The notes below the pieces were generated by a model, which did no database searches, was not told where the DNA came from, and saw only the letters and a list, made by a program, of their open reading frames with translations. A DNA stretch of 64,000 bases from Synechococcus sp. UW140 (GTDB taxonomy: Bacteria > Cyanobacteriota > Cyanobacteriia > PCC-6307 > Cyanobiaceae), in NCBI RefSeq assembly GCF_900474295.1, contig NZ_UCOB01000031.1:31976-95975 (forward strand). The letters are read 5' to 3'. Position 1 is the stretch's first letter. Every line of letters starts with the position of its first letter. The position numbers and the translations under genes were made by a program. Below are positions 46,320 through 54,800 of this stretch, piece after piece.

Positions 46320-46892
46320 TTGCCGCCCTCTGATCCCACTGCTGTCAAACCCCGCACTCTCTTCGCAGATGTGCCTGGATTTGGTGTGCGTCGTCAGACC
46401 ATTGAGCAGACCATGGAACGCCTGCCGCATGGGACCCGGCGTCTGGCGGTGCAGCTGCGGACACCCTTAGACCTGGACCTGCTCTGGAAGGTTCTGACCG
46501 ATTACGACAATCTGAGCAGCTTCATCCCCAACCTCGCCAGCAGTGAAGTGTTGGGGCGAGAGCACAATTGTGTTCATCTTGCCCAAGTTGGCAGTCAGCA
46601 GCTTCTCGGCCTCACCTTTTCGGCGCGAGTGGAACTTGACTTGACGGAGTATCGACCTGAGGGGTTGCTCCAGTTCAGAATGACCAAGGGAGATTTTCGT
46701 CGGTTCGAGGGCTCTTGGCGGCTTCAGTCTCTGCCTGAAGGGACCTCACTGCTTTATGACCTCACTGTGCAAGGTTGCATGGGAATGCCTGTTGCCTTGA
46801 TTGAGCAGCGTCTCAGAAGCGACCTCACTGCCAATCTCCTTGCGGTTGAACAGGAAGCCCTTCGTCGGCAGGAATCACCTGAATTGGCATAG
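46320..46892 (+). CDS. SRPBCC/START-like ligand-binding protein
   Basis: This 190-residue soluble protein has the polyketide-cyclase/COQ10-like core: VQLRTPLDLDLLWKVLTDYDNLSSFIPNLASSEVLGRE, HLAQVGSQQLLGLTFSARVELDLTEYRPEGLLQFRM, and FEGSWRLQSLPEGTSLLYDLTVQG. The domain forms a hydrophobic pocket; in cyanobacteria the ligand may be a pigment or quinone, but none is known. The start is a TTG. It is divergent from petH, with about 165 bp between containing the petH promoter region. Confidence 0.85.
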   Translation: MPPSDPTAVKPRTLFADVPGFGVRRQTIEQTMERLPHGTRRLAVQLRTPLDLDLLWKVLTDYDNLSSFIPNLASSEVLGREHNCVHLAQVGSQQLLGLTFSARVELDLTEYRPEGLLQFRMTKGDFRRFEGSWRLQSLPEGTSLLYDLTVQGCMGMPVALIEQRLRSDLTANLLAVEQEALRRQESPELA

Positions 46893-47096
46893 CTCATCAG
46901 CTCTCGGCTCAGATCGAGATTGATCTTGCGCGCCTCGCTTATTGATCAAGGGAATGAATGGATCCCTCAGAAAAGATCAGTTTCTCGACCAAGTTGATTG
47001 ATGTATATGCATAAAATTGCCAACTATTGGATCCCTACCTTGTGAATATGAGCGGCTTCGATTAATTCTTTTGCCTTTGACTTAAGGCGATTTTGA

Positions 47097-47169
47097 TACC
47101 CCCAAGGGGATTCGAACCCCTGTCGCCTCCGTGAAAGGGAGGTGTCCTAGGCCTCTAGACGATGGGGGC
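47097..47169 (-). tRNA. tRNA-Glu (anticodon UUC)
   Basis: A complete 73-nt cloverleaf is visible on the minus strand. The acceptor GCCCCCA pairs with TGGGGGT (G1-U72 wobble) with discriminator A, the anticodon stem is CCTCC/GGAGG with loop CTTTCAC (anticodon TTC), and the T arm is AGGGG-TTCGAAT-CCCCT. CCA is not encoded. In cyanobacteria tRNA-Glu also starts tetrapyrrole synthesis by glutamyl-tRNA reductase. It lies just downstream of sasA on the same strand. Confidence 0.97.
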
Positions 47170-47212
47170 GAGGCCGTGTTCGGAACGTTGTGTTCCCGAG
47201 CACCAAAAGAAA

Positions 47213-48376
47213 TTACGGGTCAGACGGACCCTCCGTCAAGAAACTGGTCGCATCATTCTCTGACTTGGCCTGATCCTGTCCCTGCCAAACCGGAACGGTG
47301 AAGAAGAAGCAGGCACCCTCCCCCGGTGCTGAAACCACCCAGATTTTCCCTCCGTGCACCTCAACGATGCGCCTGCACACCGATAGTCCCACTCCAAAGC
47401 CTGAGGTCTCGCTAGAGGTTTGCGGCAGGCGCACACGGTCCAGGAAGATCCGCTGCTGCTCCTCGATCGGAATCCCTGGCCCGCTATCGCACACACTCAC
47501 CTGAAGCCATTGACTGGTGCGGTGCAGCATGCTGAGTGAGACCTTGCCGCCGTCTTTGGTGTATTTCAAGGCGTTCTCCAGCAGGTTGAGAAGCACCTGC
47601 CGCATTCGTCTCTGGTCGGCATAGACCTTGGGAAGATCGGAGGGGATGTCGGTGTGGATGCCCACATCACGGCCCAGCCACTGTTTTTCCAGCTCGAGAA
47701 TGGCCTCGGCCGCAACGCTGGCAAGATCCAGTCGCTGGGGATTAAACATTGCCTCCCAGCGTGTGCTGCCAACCTCGAGCAGATCTTTTGACAGCAGGGC
47801 GATTTCCTCGAGTCGCCGTTTCAGGACATCCTGGAAGCGGTTGTGATCGATCTGGCCGAGTTGCAGGCTCTGGAGCGCCAATGTGGCGGCGGTGAGGGGT
47901 GTTCTGAGTTCATGGGCGACCATTCGCAACAGCCTTTCCTGCGCCTGGAGCCGGTCGATCAGAGTTTCGTTCTCCTGGCGCAGCACTAGAAGCTGGTCTT
48001 CCAGTTGCAGCTCCCGCTGGGTGCGGCTGCCATCCAGTTCTGTGGGTTGGAGGCTGAGTCCGAGTCCGCTCACGACTTCGTCCTGTTGCCAGCGTGGAAC
48101 CCATCCCCGTAATTGTTGGAAGATGCTGGTTCCGGCGAAGACCTGCTTGGGGGCGGGCTGAAGCTTGATCAGAGCTGGTGTCACTACCAGCCGATGCAAT
48201 TCGAGTAGTTCAGGGTGGCTGGTTGGGTCTGCCACCTGCAGGGTGACTTCAAATCCGCAGTCCTCACTCTCAAGGAACTGAATCAGGGATCGGATATCTC
48301 CGCTGGACAGATGGTGCCTGCTGGCAACCAGCAGGAGCTTCAGAGGCTGACGCGGATTGGGAGCACTCCCATCCAC
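47213..48376 (-). CDS. sasA: circadian-clock output histidine kinase SasA
   Basis: This 387-residue kinase has an N-terminal KaiB-like domain (about residues 12-100, [25 protein letters not shown] and [25 protein letters not shown]) that binds KaiC. The HisKA motif [21 protein letters not shown] (phosphorylated His near residue 155) follows, then the ATPase domain with [16 protein letters not shown] and [21 protein letters not shown]. It passes timing information from the Kai clock to RpaA and controls global transcription. Domain order and length are standard. Confidence 0.95.
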   Translation of the reverse strand: MDGSAPNPRQPLKLLLVASRHHLSSGDIRSLIQFLESEDCGFEVTLQVADPTSHPELLELHRLVVTPALIKLQPAPKQVFAGTSIFQQLRGWVPRWQQDEVVSGLGLSLQPTELDGSRTQRELQLEDQLLVLRQENETLIDRLQAQERLLRMVAHELRTPLTAATLALQSLQLGQIDHNRFQDVLKRRLEEIALLSKDLLEVGSTRWEAMFNPQRLDLASVAAEAILELEKQWLGRDVGIHTDIPSDLPKVYADQRRMRQVLLNLLENALKYTKDGGKVSLSMLHRTSQWLQVSVCDSGPGIPIEEQQRIFLDRVRLPQTSSETSGFGVGLSVCRRIVEVHGGKIWVVSAPGEGACFFFTVPVWQGQDQAKSENDATSFLTEGPSDP

Positions 48377-48480
48377 AGGACGGAAATTGTCAAAGATGAC
48401 GCTTACCTTATGGGTTTTTGCAGCGTCGGAGAGATTCGCTATGACGATCTTGTACAGACTGTTGTCTTGCAGGGCCTGTT

Positions 48481-49053
48481 ATGCCGTTACTCCCTCTCGA
48501 GCGACGGGGTGCCCAGGTTCCCCCTGATGGCCCACCCCCGAGTGAGCGATTCAATCTGGACGGCAATCTGAGGCGTTGGTTCGCTCGCAACTTGGGGTTG
48601 TGGCGTTCAAGGCGGCAATACATTTTTCAGCACGATGAAGTGCTCTATCTCGACATGGTGATCCGCGTCGAGATCTTTGCGGAATCCGCCATTGGAGTCC
48701 CTCGCTACCGCTTCACTTGGTGGCCGGAGAAGGAAGCTGATACCTTCCAGCGCAAGCTCCCTTATCGAAAAGAAGGTCAGATGGAGGCCACCCTGCTTGG
48801 CCATCAGCTTCAAAGGGATAGGGCCTACTTAGAAGACATGCCTGTTCGCACCCAGATCCGACAGGTGGATGAGCATGAAGTGGTATTTGAATCGGATTAC
48901 GCCGATTGGCACATCCTTGAACACACCCGTCTGATCGACCAGGACCGCTATCGTTCCCGAGCGATTTACAGCTGGCAGAACGGCGAACTGGCGATCGTGG
49001 AGCACCACCACGAAACCCGGATAGAAGATGCCAATGAGCCCATCTCGGCCTGA
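48481..49053 (+). CDS. hypothetical protein, possibly CpeS/CpcS-like chromophore lyase
   Basis: This 190-residue soluble protein is divergent from sasA by about 100 bp. The central part resembles the calycin-type phycobiliprotein lyases: LRRWFARNLGLWRSRRQYIFQHDEVLYLDMVIRVEIFAESA, YRFTWWPEKEADTFQRKL, and a late strand RYRSRAIYSWQNGELAIVEHHHETR. CpeS-type lyases attach bilins to phycobiliproteins. The similarity is at fold level and weak, so I mark it as putative. The N-terminal 20 residues look less ordered; the start could be further in. Confidence 0.55.
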   Translation: MPLLPLERRGAQVPPDGPPPSERFNLDGNLRRWFARNLGLWRSRRQYIFQHDEVLYLDMVIRVEIFAESAIGVPRYRFTWWPEKEADTFQRKLPYRKEGQMEATLLGHQLQRDRAYLEDMPVRTQIRQVDEHEVVFESDYADWHILEHTRLIDQDRYRSRAIYSWQNGELAIVEHHHETRIEDANEPISA

Positions 49054-49132
49054 TGGGCCAAAAGCTCAGATGGGGGGGTTCTGCCAATGCAATCAGATTT
49101 AGTCATCGATTGACTGGTCGATCAGCCCTTAT

Positions 49133-49597
49133 ATGGGGCACCATGGCACGGAGATCCGATTCCGTCAGTTGTTTACCTTTTCCCGCAGCATTCGTGTTCT
49201 GTTGTCGGCTTCCCTCGCCGCAGCACCCTTGAGCCTGGTCAGCCCAGCTGCTCATGCCCAGCAGCTTGAAAGCGCCAGCCCGGCGGCGCAAGAGGACATT
49301 TTCCTGTACCGAGGAATGGGCTCGTCCTACGTTTGTAATGCTAGTGCGGCCAAGGTGGAATTCCCTAAGGCGGTTGGCATTGCCTCAGCGACCTATGTGC
49401 AGATCCTCAACGGTCGTCATGGCGGCATGGTTGAGTCGGCTGGCAGCAACAAACTCACGAACGAGCAATTGTTTGCAGGTGCTGAATTCCAGATCATCAC
49501 CGGTGCTATTCAGTATTGCCCTGATGTTGTTCCCGCCGATGTGAAGGCCAAGGTCCAAGAGGCGATCAAGAAGCAGAGTGCCTCTGCTGGCAACTGA
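49133..49597 (+). CDS. secreted hypothetical protein
   Basis: This 154-residue protein has a clear signal peptide (about residues 18-42, VLLSASLAAAPLSLVSPAAHA). The mature part is of a type widespread in picocyanobacteria: IFLYRGMGSSYVCNASAAKVEFPKAVGIASATYVQILNGRHGG, then FAGAEFQIITGAIQYCPDVVP. Two cysteines in the mature region could form a disulfide in the periplasm. It is followed by an intrinsic terminator at 49628-49665. Function unknown. Confidence 0.8.
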   Translation: MGHHGTEIRFRQLFTFSRSIRVLLSASLAAAPLSLVSPAAHAQQLESASPAAQEDIFLYRGMGSSYVCNASAAKVEFPKAVGIASATYVQILNGRHGGMVESAGSNKLTNEQLFAGAEFQIITGAIQYCPDVVPADVKAKVQEAIKKQSASAGN

Positions 49598-49627
49598 TCC
49601 AGTTCAGTCCCTTCACGCCTGAAACCA

Positions 49628-49665
49628 AGCCCGCAGTTGCAGAGCGATGCAGCTGTGGGCTTTTT
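49628..49665 (+). terminator. intrinsic terminator after the secreted-protein gene
   Basis: The arms AGCCCGCAG and CTGTGGGCT form a stem with a few mismatches around an internal loop, followed by TTTTT. It lies 30 bp after the stop of the secreted hypothetical gene. Confidence 0.8.
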
Positions 49666-49771
49666 GATGGCCCCGTTATCTGGGGTCCCGATTGGCTGAG
49701 GCCAACATCCAACCCAATGCCTGCATGCTTTTCGTTGGCTCGAAAGGATGCATCCCCTCTTTTCGCTTCGG

Positions 49772-49797
49772 TGGTCTGCAGCCTTGGTCTGCAGCCT
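49772..49797. repeat. 13-bp tandem duplication upstream of pepN
   Basis: The unit TGGTCTGCAGCCT occurs twice in tandem, about 65 bp before the pepN ATG. The cause and function are unclear. Confidence 0.85.
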
Positions 49798-49862
49798 TTG
49801 TGAGCGCCTGGGGTCCCCCAAGGCCATAGGGCGCGCCAGGATCAGGTGACTGAGCGATCCCT

Positions 49863-52484
49863 ATGGCCCCAGCTTCCACTGTTCGTCTCCTCGATTATCG
49901 GCAGTATCCATTTGCGATCCCCAGCGTCAGTCTCGATGTGGTGATTGAGGACAGGCTGGTTCAGGTCACCAGCACGATGGCGGTGGAACCTCGCGCATCA
50001 GGTTCTGCCTCAGAAGCGATGCATTTACGCGGCGTGGAGCTTGAGCTCCTCGAAATCCGCATCGATGATCAGGTTCTCGCTTCCGCCGATTACAGCGTCG
50101 AGACCAGCCGATTGGTGCTGAAGCATCCTCCAGCAGAGCCCTTTTCCTTGACCACGGTCTGCCGGGTTGATCCTTTCTCGAACGCATCGCTGGAAGGGCT
50201 GTATGCCAGTGGGGGCATGCTCACCACCCAGTGCGAGGCGGAAGGGTTCCGCCGCATTACTTTCCATCCGGATCGTCCGGATGTGCTGAGTCGCTACCGG
50301 GTTCGCATTGAAGCTGACCGCCAGATGTATCCGGTGCTCCTGTCCAACGGCAATCTGATTCGTTCCGGGGACGTGGCCTCGGCCTCCGGTCGTCACGAAG
50401 CGATTTGGGACGATCCCTTCCCGAAGCCGTCCTATCTCTTTGCTCTTGTAGCGGGTGATTTGCGCGAGGTTCGCGACAGCTTCAGAACCGCATCTGGCAG
50501 GGATGTGGCGCTGCGTTTGCATGTGGAACCTGGGGATGAGCCATTCACTGCGCATGCGATGGCATCGCTGCAGCGTTCGATGGCCTGGGATGAGAAGGTT
50601 TATGGCCTCGAATACGACCTTGACGAGTTCAATACTGTTGCCGTGCGCCATTTCAACATGGGCGCGATGGAGAACAAGAGTCTCAATATCTTCAACTCCA
50701 AGTTGGTGCTCGCGGATGCGGAAACAGCCACGGATGGTGAATTGGAACGGATCGAGAGCGTCGTCGCCCACGAGTACTTCCATAACTGGTCGGGAAACCG
50801 CATTACCTGTCGTGATTGGTTCCAGTTGTCCCTTAAGGAGGGACTCACCGTCTTCCGTGATCAGTGCTTCACGGCTGATCTGCATTCACAGGCCTTGAAG
50901 CGCATCGAGGATGCCTCCATGCTGCGCAACACCCAGTTCCGGGAGGATGCTGGCCCTACGGCACATCCTGTGAAGCCAGATGCCTACCAAGCGATCGATA
51001 ACTTCTACACAACGACGATCTATGAGAAAGGGGCAGAGTTGATTCGCATGCTCCAGACCCTTCTCGGCAAGGAGCGTTTTATGCGGGGGATGGGGCTTTA
51101 TTTCCGCCGGCATGACGGTGAAGCGGCCACAACCAACGACTTTGTCGCAGCGATCCTGCAGGGAGCACTCGAGGACGGCGAGCCCTTGGGTTTTGATCCG
51201 GAGCAATTTGAACGTTGGTACGTCCAGGCCGGCACCCCGGAGGTGCAGATTGCGCGTGCTTGGGATCCACAGCACGGCCGCCTGACTCTCACCATCCGTC
51301 AGACCACGGCAGCTACCCCTGGACAGCCCGATAAGCAGCCGCTGGTCATCCCTCTCCTGTGGTCTCTGGTTGGTGCCGATGGTGAACCAGGGGAGGAGCA
51401 GCTGTTGGTGTTGGATCAGCCAGAGCAGACCCTTGTTCTGGAGGGGCTTGCTTCAGCTGAACAGCCACCAGCCTTGTCACTGTTTCGCCAGTTCTCCGCA
51501 CCAGTGCATTGGCAGGCGGATCAGTCGATGACGGAGTTGTTCCATCTCTTTGCTTATGACAACGACCCCTTCGCCCGCTGGGATGCAGGGCAACAGCTCT
51601 GGCAACGTTTGCTCTTGGCCCGGGCCGCAGGTGACGTTGACATTGCCTTGGAGAAACAGATGCAGTCCTCCCTGGAGGTTCTGCTGGCCGCTGATGGTGA
51701 GCAGGATCCCGCTGTTCTCGTCACTCTGCTCAGTTTTCCTGGTGGAGCAGAGCTTGAGGCTCTGCAGGAGGTGGCCGAACCTCTTGACCTCTATCTGGCC
51801 GGCTGTGCCTTGCGTGAACAGCTGGGCACAGCCTTGGCCATTCCTTTGAAGGCCCGGTTGGAGCAGATGGGGCCACAGCTCGATCAGGTCTGGCCTGAAG
51901 GTCAGGGTGAACGACAGCTCACTGGTTTGATCTGGAGCTGGCTGGCTGCCGCGGGTGATCATCAGGTGAGGGATCAGGCCTTAGACGCAGTCACTGGCCC
52001 CTCGATGACCATGGCTCGTTATGGCCTTCGTTCCCTTCAGCCCCTCGATTGTGTTCAGAGAGAGAAGGCCTTGCAGCGTTTTCATGATCGCTGGCAGCAG
52101 CGTCCGGTGATCTTTGACACCTGGTTCGCTCTCGAGGCTTCCACTCCGCGAGCTGATGGCCTCGAGCGGATTCAGACGTTGCTCGACCATCCTCGTTTCG
52201 ATCCGATGGCGCCTAACGCTGTGCGGGCAGTCCTTGGAGGCCTGGCTGGAAATCCCGTGGTCTTCCATGCCGCGGACGGCAGCGGCTATCGCTTCATGGC
52301 GCAGCAGATCATCGCAGTGGATCAGCGCAACGCGATCACGGCATCCCGACTGGCAAAGGTGTTTAGCCGTTGGCGCTTTTACAGCAAAGAGCGCCAGCGT
52401 CAGGTCCTGGAGGGGTTGGCACTACTGCAGTCAGCGGAGTTGTCCGCCAATACCCGGGAGGTGGTGGACATGATGATGGCCTGA
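49863..52484 (+). CDS. pepN: aminopeptidase N
   Basis: This 873-residue M1 metalloprotease removes N-terminal residues from peptides in the cytoplasm. The exopeptidase motif GAMENKSLNIFNSKLVLAD lies near residue 265, and the zinc site HEYFHNWSGNRITCRDWFQLSLKEGLTVFRDQ lies near residue 301, with the second glutamate 19 residues on. The C-terminal helical DUF3458/ARM-like domain (from about residue 540) is present. Length is normal. No gene overlaps it; the 3' side opens into a 585-bp intergenic region. Confidence 0.96.
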   Translation: MAPASTVRLLDYRQYPFAIPSVSLDVVIEDRLVQVTSTMAVEPRASGSASEAMHLRGVELELLEIRIDDQVLASADYSVETSRLVLKHPPAEPFSLTTVCRVDPFSNASLEGLYASGGMLTTQCEAEGFRRITFHPDRPDVLSRYRVRIEADRQMYPVLLSNGNLIRSGDVASASGRHEAIWDDPFPKPSYLFALVAGDLREVRDSFRTASGRDVALRLHVEPGDEPFTAHAMASLQRSMAWDEKVYGLEYDLDEFNTVAVRHFNMGAMENKSLNIFNSKLVLADAETATDGELERIESVVAHEYFHNWSGNRITCRDWFQLSLKEGLTVFRDQCFTADLHSQALKRIEDASMLRNTQFREDAGPTAHPVKPDAYQAIDNFYTTTIYEKGAELIRMLQTLLGKERFMRGMGLYFRRHDGEAATTNDFVAAILQGALEDGEPLGFDPEQFERWYVQAGTPEVQIARAWDPQHGRLTLTIRQTTAATPGQPDKQPLVIPLLWSLVGADGEPGEEQLLVLDQPEQTLVLEGLASAEQPPALSLFRQFSAPVHWQADQSMTELFHLFAYDNDPFARWDAGQQLWQRLLLARAAGDVDIALEKQMQSSLEVLLAADGEQDPAVLVTLLSFPGGAELEALQEVAEPLDLYLAGCALREQLGTALAIPLKARLEQMGPQLDQVWPEGQGERQLTGLIWSWLAAAGDHQVRDQALDAVTGPSMTMARYGLRSLQPLDCVQREKALQRFHDRWQQRPVIFDTWFALEASTPRADGLERIQTLLDHPRFDPMAPNAVRAVLGGLAGNPVVFHAADGSGYRFMAQQIIAVDQRNAITASRLAKVFSRWRFYSKERQRQVLEGLALLQSAELSANTREVVDMMMA

Positions 52485-52553
52485 TCGTGTTCTCTTCCAC
52501 CCATCAATGTCTTCTCAGGTCGCCGGCATAATCAAGCGACGCCTGTCATTGGT

Positions 52554-52679
52554 TTTTCCACAAAAAAGCCGGTCAGGAGACCGGCAGGGTGATGGGGTTT
52601 CCACAGTTTATCGGCTTTTGGGCTGTTTTGGAGGTTTTTACGGTTGTTTGGACGCGAAAATAGGCCTCTTTTTTCCACA
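52554..52679. promoter_or_regulatory. cluster of three DnaA-box-like 9-mers
   Basis: TTTTCCACA occurs perfectly at 52554-52562 and 52671-52679, with GTTTCCACA (one mismatch) at 52597-52605, all in the same orientation. TTTTCCACA is the form of the DnaA box reported at cyanobacterial origins. The three copies within 126 bp of AT-rich DNA suggest DnaA binding; whether it is oriC or a secondary site is open. Confidence 0.5.
52562..52585 (-). terminator. hairpin with T-run on the minus strand
   Basis: A perfect 7-bp stem GCCGGTC / GACCGGC with a 4-nt loop is followed, on the minus strand, by TTTTTTG. On the plus strand no T-run follows. No annotated minus-strand gene lies upstream within reach, so it may end an unannotated minus-strand RNA or serve as a structural element. 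Confidence 0.6.
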
Positions 52680-53069
52680 GGTTGTGCTGCTTCGCTGGCC
52701 TGCCATGGCCAGGTCTGCTGTTCTTGTTGATGGCTGTGATAACGAGCGATTGTTGATCCTGCTGGCTTCAGGGGCTCAGACCGATGGAAAGAGCAGCTGC
52801 TCGTGGCTAAAGGTTGGATCTGCCGATCAAGGGCTTTCTCAAGGCTGAATCAGCTTGTTGTCCTTTGCTTATTGGTTGCCCTGAGATTCAAAACGAGACT
52901 GTCTGTTGGTCGAAAGAGCAGATCGATCCATTGTTTGATGGGGGTGGGCTTTTGTACTCACTCAATTGCTCAATGGTCTTTCATGTTTTGAGACAAGTCC
53001 TTCTTGGACGATCTATGTCTTGCCTGATGAAGTGATGGGTGTGTATGTTTCTAGTAATTCATTTCAACA

Positions 53070-53471
53070 ATGGAAATGCTCACTGGATCTGAACTGCTGG
53101 CCAAAGTCAAGGAGCTGGGTGATGTCTCCAAAACTGATATGGCCACGGCCTGTGGGTACGTTTCTGACAAGAAAGACGGTGGTCAACGGGTTAACTTCAC
53201 CAGCTTCTATGAGGCTCTTCTCAATGCCAAGGGCATTGACCTAGGAGGTGGCACAAAGGGAATCGGCAAGGGTGGTCGCAAGCTCTCTTATGTGGCCACC
53301 GTTCAGGGCAACGGTAACCTTCTGATCGGCAAGGCTTACACGGCTATGCTCAATCTTGAGCCTGGCGATGAATTCGAAATCAAGCTAGGAAAGAAGGCGA
53401 TCCGTCTGATCCCAACTGGTGCAGCAGCCACTCACAGCGACAGCGCAGCCATGGAAGACGGCGAAGACTGA
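53070..53471 (+). CDS. cyAbrB-family transcriptional regulator
   Basis: This 133-residue protein is a cyanobacterial AbrB-like regulator: MLTGSELLAKVKELGDVSKTDMATACGYVS at the start, then GGGTKGIGKGGRKLSYVATVQGNGNLLIGKAYTAMLNLEPGDEFEIKLGKKAIRLIP. The last part is the SpoVT/AbrB-type swapped-hairpin DNA-binding region, which in cyanobacteria is at the C-terminus. CyAbrBs act with NtcA on nitrogen and carbon balance. The start ATG at 53070 follows the AT-rich intergenic region. A terminator follows the stop. Confidence 0.92.
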   Translation: MEMLTGSELLAKVKELGDVSKTDMATACGYVSDKKDGGQRVNFTSFYEALLNAKGIDLGGGTKGIGKGGRKLSYVATVQGNGNLLIGKAYTAMLNLEPGDEFEIKLGKKAIRLIPTGAAATHSDSAAMEDGED

Positions 53472-53502
53472 AAGACTCCGCATGATTTAGGTTGCTTCCC
53501 CA

Positions 53503-53526
53503 CCCCGCTGTCAAGCGGGGTTTTTT
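53503..53526 (+). terminator. intrinsic terminator of the cyAbrB gene
   Basis: A perfect 6-bp GC stem CCCCGC / GCGGGG with a 6-nt loop is followed by TTTTTT, 32 bp after the stop of the cyAbrB gene. It also lies just past the 3' end of the convergent GHL10 gene. Confidence 0.92.
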
Positions 53527-53533
53527 GATGGAA

Positions 53534-54796
53534 TCATTTCGATTGATCGAGGATTGACTCCCCAGGCGTAGTTCCAAGCCGCCGGAAGACTTCGCGCCTG
53601 AAGGCCGATCCTTCACGACCCGAATGTGCACCCCAAAGTCCCTCCCAGTAAAAGAAAATCACTCCGTAGCCTCGTTCATGGCTGAGCCGCATTTTCTCTG
53701 CAAGAACTGGCATTGGAGTGGTTCGTTTTCCGAAGCCTGCAAGCACTCCAATCTGCACCGGCATTCCCCATTGCCGGGCTTTGCGCAGCGCGGGTTGATC
53801 CAGATCTTTCGCGAAACCTTTGAGGGAATAGGCATAGTTCTGCACCACAAGATCTTCGATTAGCTCACCGACAGCCCACAGCTCCCAGTCCTGCAACCAA
53901 TGGTTGTAGGCAAAACGGAAGGGCCCTGGTGAGAGTGAAATACGTTTTGGCAGTGCTTCTTGGCCGAGGCGCTCGCGTAACTCCCTGAGGAGACCTGTGA
54001 GCTTGCGACGTCGCCAGGTCATCCAGATGCGGTTGGTGTGATCACGCGGAGGTTCCACACCGGTTTCCTGCCGATAGAGGGCCACGGTGTAGGGGTCGTA
54101 GCCCAGTTCCACCGGCCAGGCGAAATGGTCGTCGAGCTGGAGGCCATGCATGCGGCAGCGCTTGAGCACCTCCACCACCAAGCCGATGAAGCGTTCCCGC
54201 ACCTCTGGGTGGGCGGGATTGAGCCAGACCATCTCCTTGCCGTGCATTGTCATGCTCGTGCTGCCATTGGCCTTCGCAAGCACCCATTCGGGATGGTCCT
54301 GGACCACAGCTGCTGTGGCGGGCTCCATCAGGCCGTATTCAAACCAGGGGATCACTTTCATTCCCCGTTTGCGGGCTTCGGCACTGAGGGTGCAGATCGG
54401 GTCCAGTTCCAGTCCGGCAGCAGCGAGATTTGGTTCTACGGGTGCGAATTGACTGCGGTGGAAGGTCGTGCCCCTGCTCCAGACATTCGGATAGATCGCG
54501 TTAAAACCGGCCTCCTGGAGCTCCTCAACGGCCTGGCGGATGCGTGCATGGCTGTAATAAACAGGACTCGGACTGTTTGTGATCCACACTCCCAGCGTTC
54601 GGGGTGGCGGCCCATTGATGGGAAGTTGGCTGATGTTGCCCGTCGAAGCTGGTGGAGGCGCGGCTTTGGCGCTTGGCCGTTGCGTGATCGCCAAGCTCAG
54701 AATTGTGGCGAGCCCTGCAGCGAAGGACGTGATCAAGCGTCGCTCGGTCTGAGCCCCGATCCTGGGCAGCTTGCACTGATATGCAAAAGCTTTCAC
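53534..54796 (-). CDS. GHL10-type glycoside hydrolase-like protein (FenI family)
   Basis: This 420-residue secreted protein has a signal region (about residues 22-46, ending PSAKAAP). It is followed by the PF02638-type TIM barrel: LGVWITNSPSPVYYSHARIRQAVEELQEAGFNAIYPNVWSRGTTFH, MKVIPWFEYGLMEP, HGLQLDDHFAWP, and RISLSPGPFRFAYNHWLQDWE. Family members in other bacteria act on peptidoglycan-linked glycans; cyanobacterial ones are uncharacterised. It is the last gene before the cyAbrB terminator, converging on it. Confidence 0.85.
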   Translation of the reverse strand: MKAFAYQCKLPRIGAQTERRLITSFAAGLATILSLAITQRPSAKAAPPPASTGNISQLPINGPPPRTLGVWITNSPSPVYYSHARIRQAVEELQEAGFNAIYPNVWSRGTTFHRSQFAPVEPNLAAAGLELDPICTLSAEARKRGMKVIPWFEYGLMEPATAAVVQDHPEWVLAKANGSTSMTMHGKEMVWLNPAHPEVRERFIGLVVEVLKRCRMHGLQLDDHFAWPVELGYDPYTVALYRQETGVEPPRDHTNRIWMTWRRRKLTGLLRELRERLGQEALPKRISLSPGPFRFAYNHWLQDWELWAVGELIEDLVVQNYAYSLKGFAKDLDQPALRKARQWGMPVQIGVLAGFGKRTTPMPVLAEKMRLSHERGYGVIFFYWEGLWGAHSGREGSAFRREVFRRLGTTPGESILDQSK

Positions 54797-54800
54797 GAAT

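Larger units (their letters stand above)
52485..53069. other. long intergenic region with DnaA-box-like repeats
   Basis: The gap between pepN and the cyAbrB gene is the longest without a confident gene. Its first part (52550-52690) holds three same-direction DnaA-box-like 9-mers, a minus-oriented terminator hairpin and AT-rich DNA. The rest is of lower GC than nearby genes and has only short shadow-like frames. No tRNA or known structured RNA is recognised. Confidence 0.5.

Noticed and set aside
52507..52848. 113-residue plus frame in the pepN-cyAbrB gap
   Set aside because: The first half runs over the hairpin and DnaA-box-like repeats and looks random. A part from an internal ATG near 52705 is more protein-like but too weak to list.
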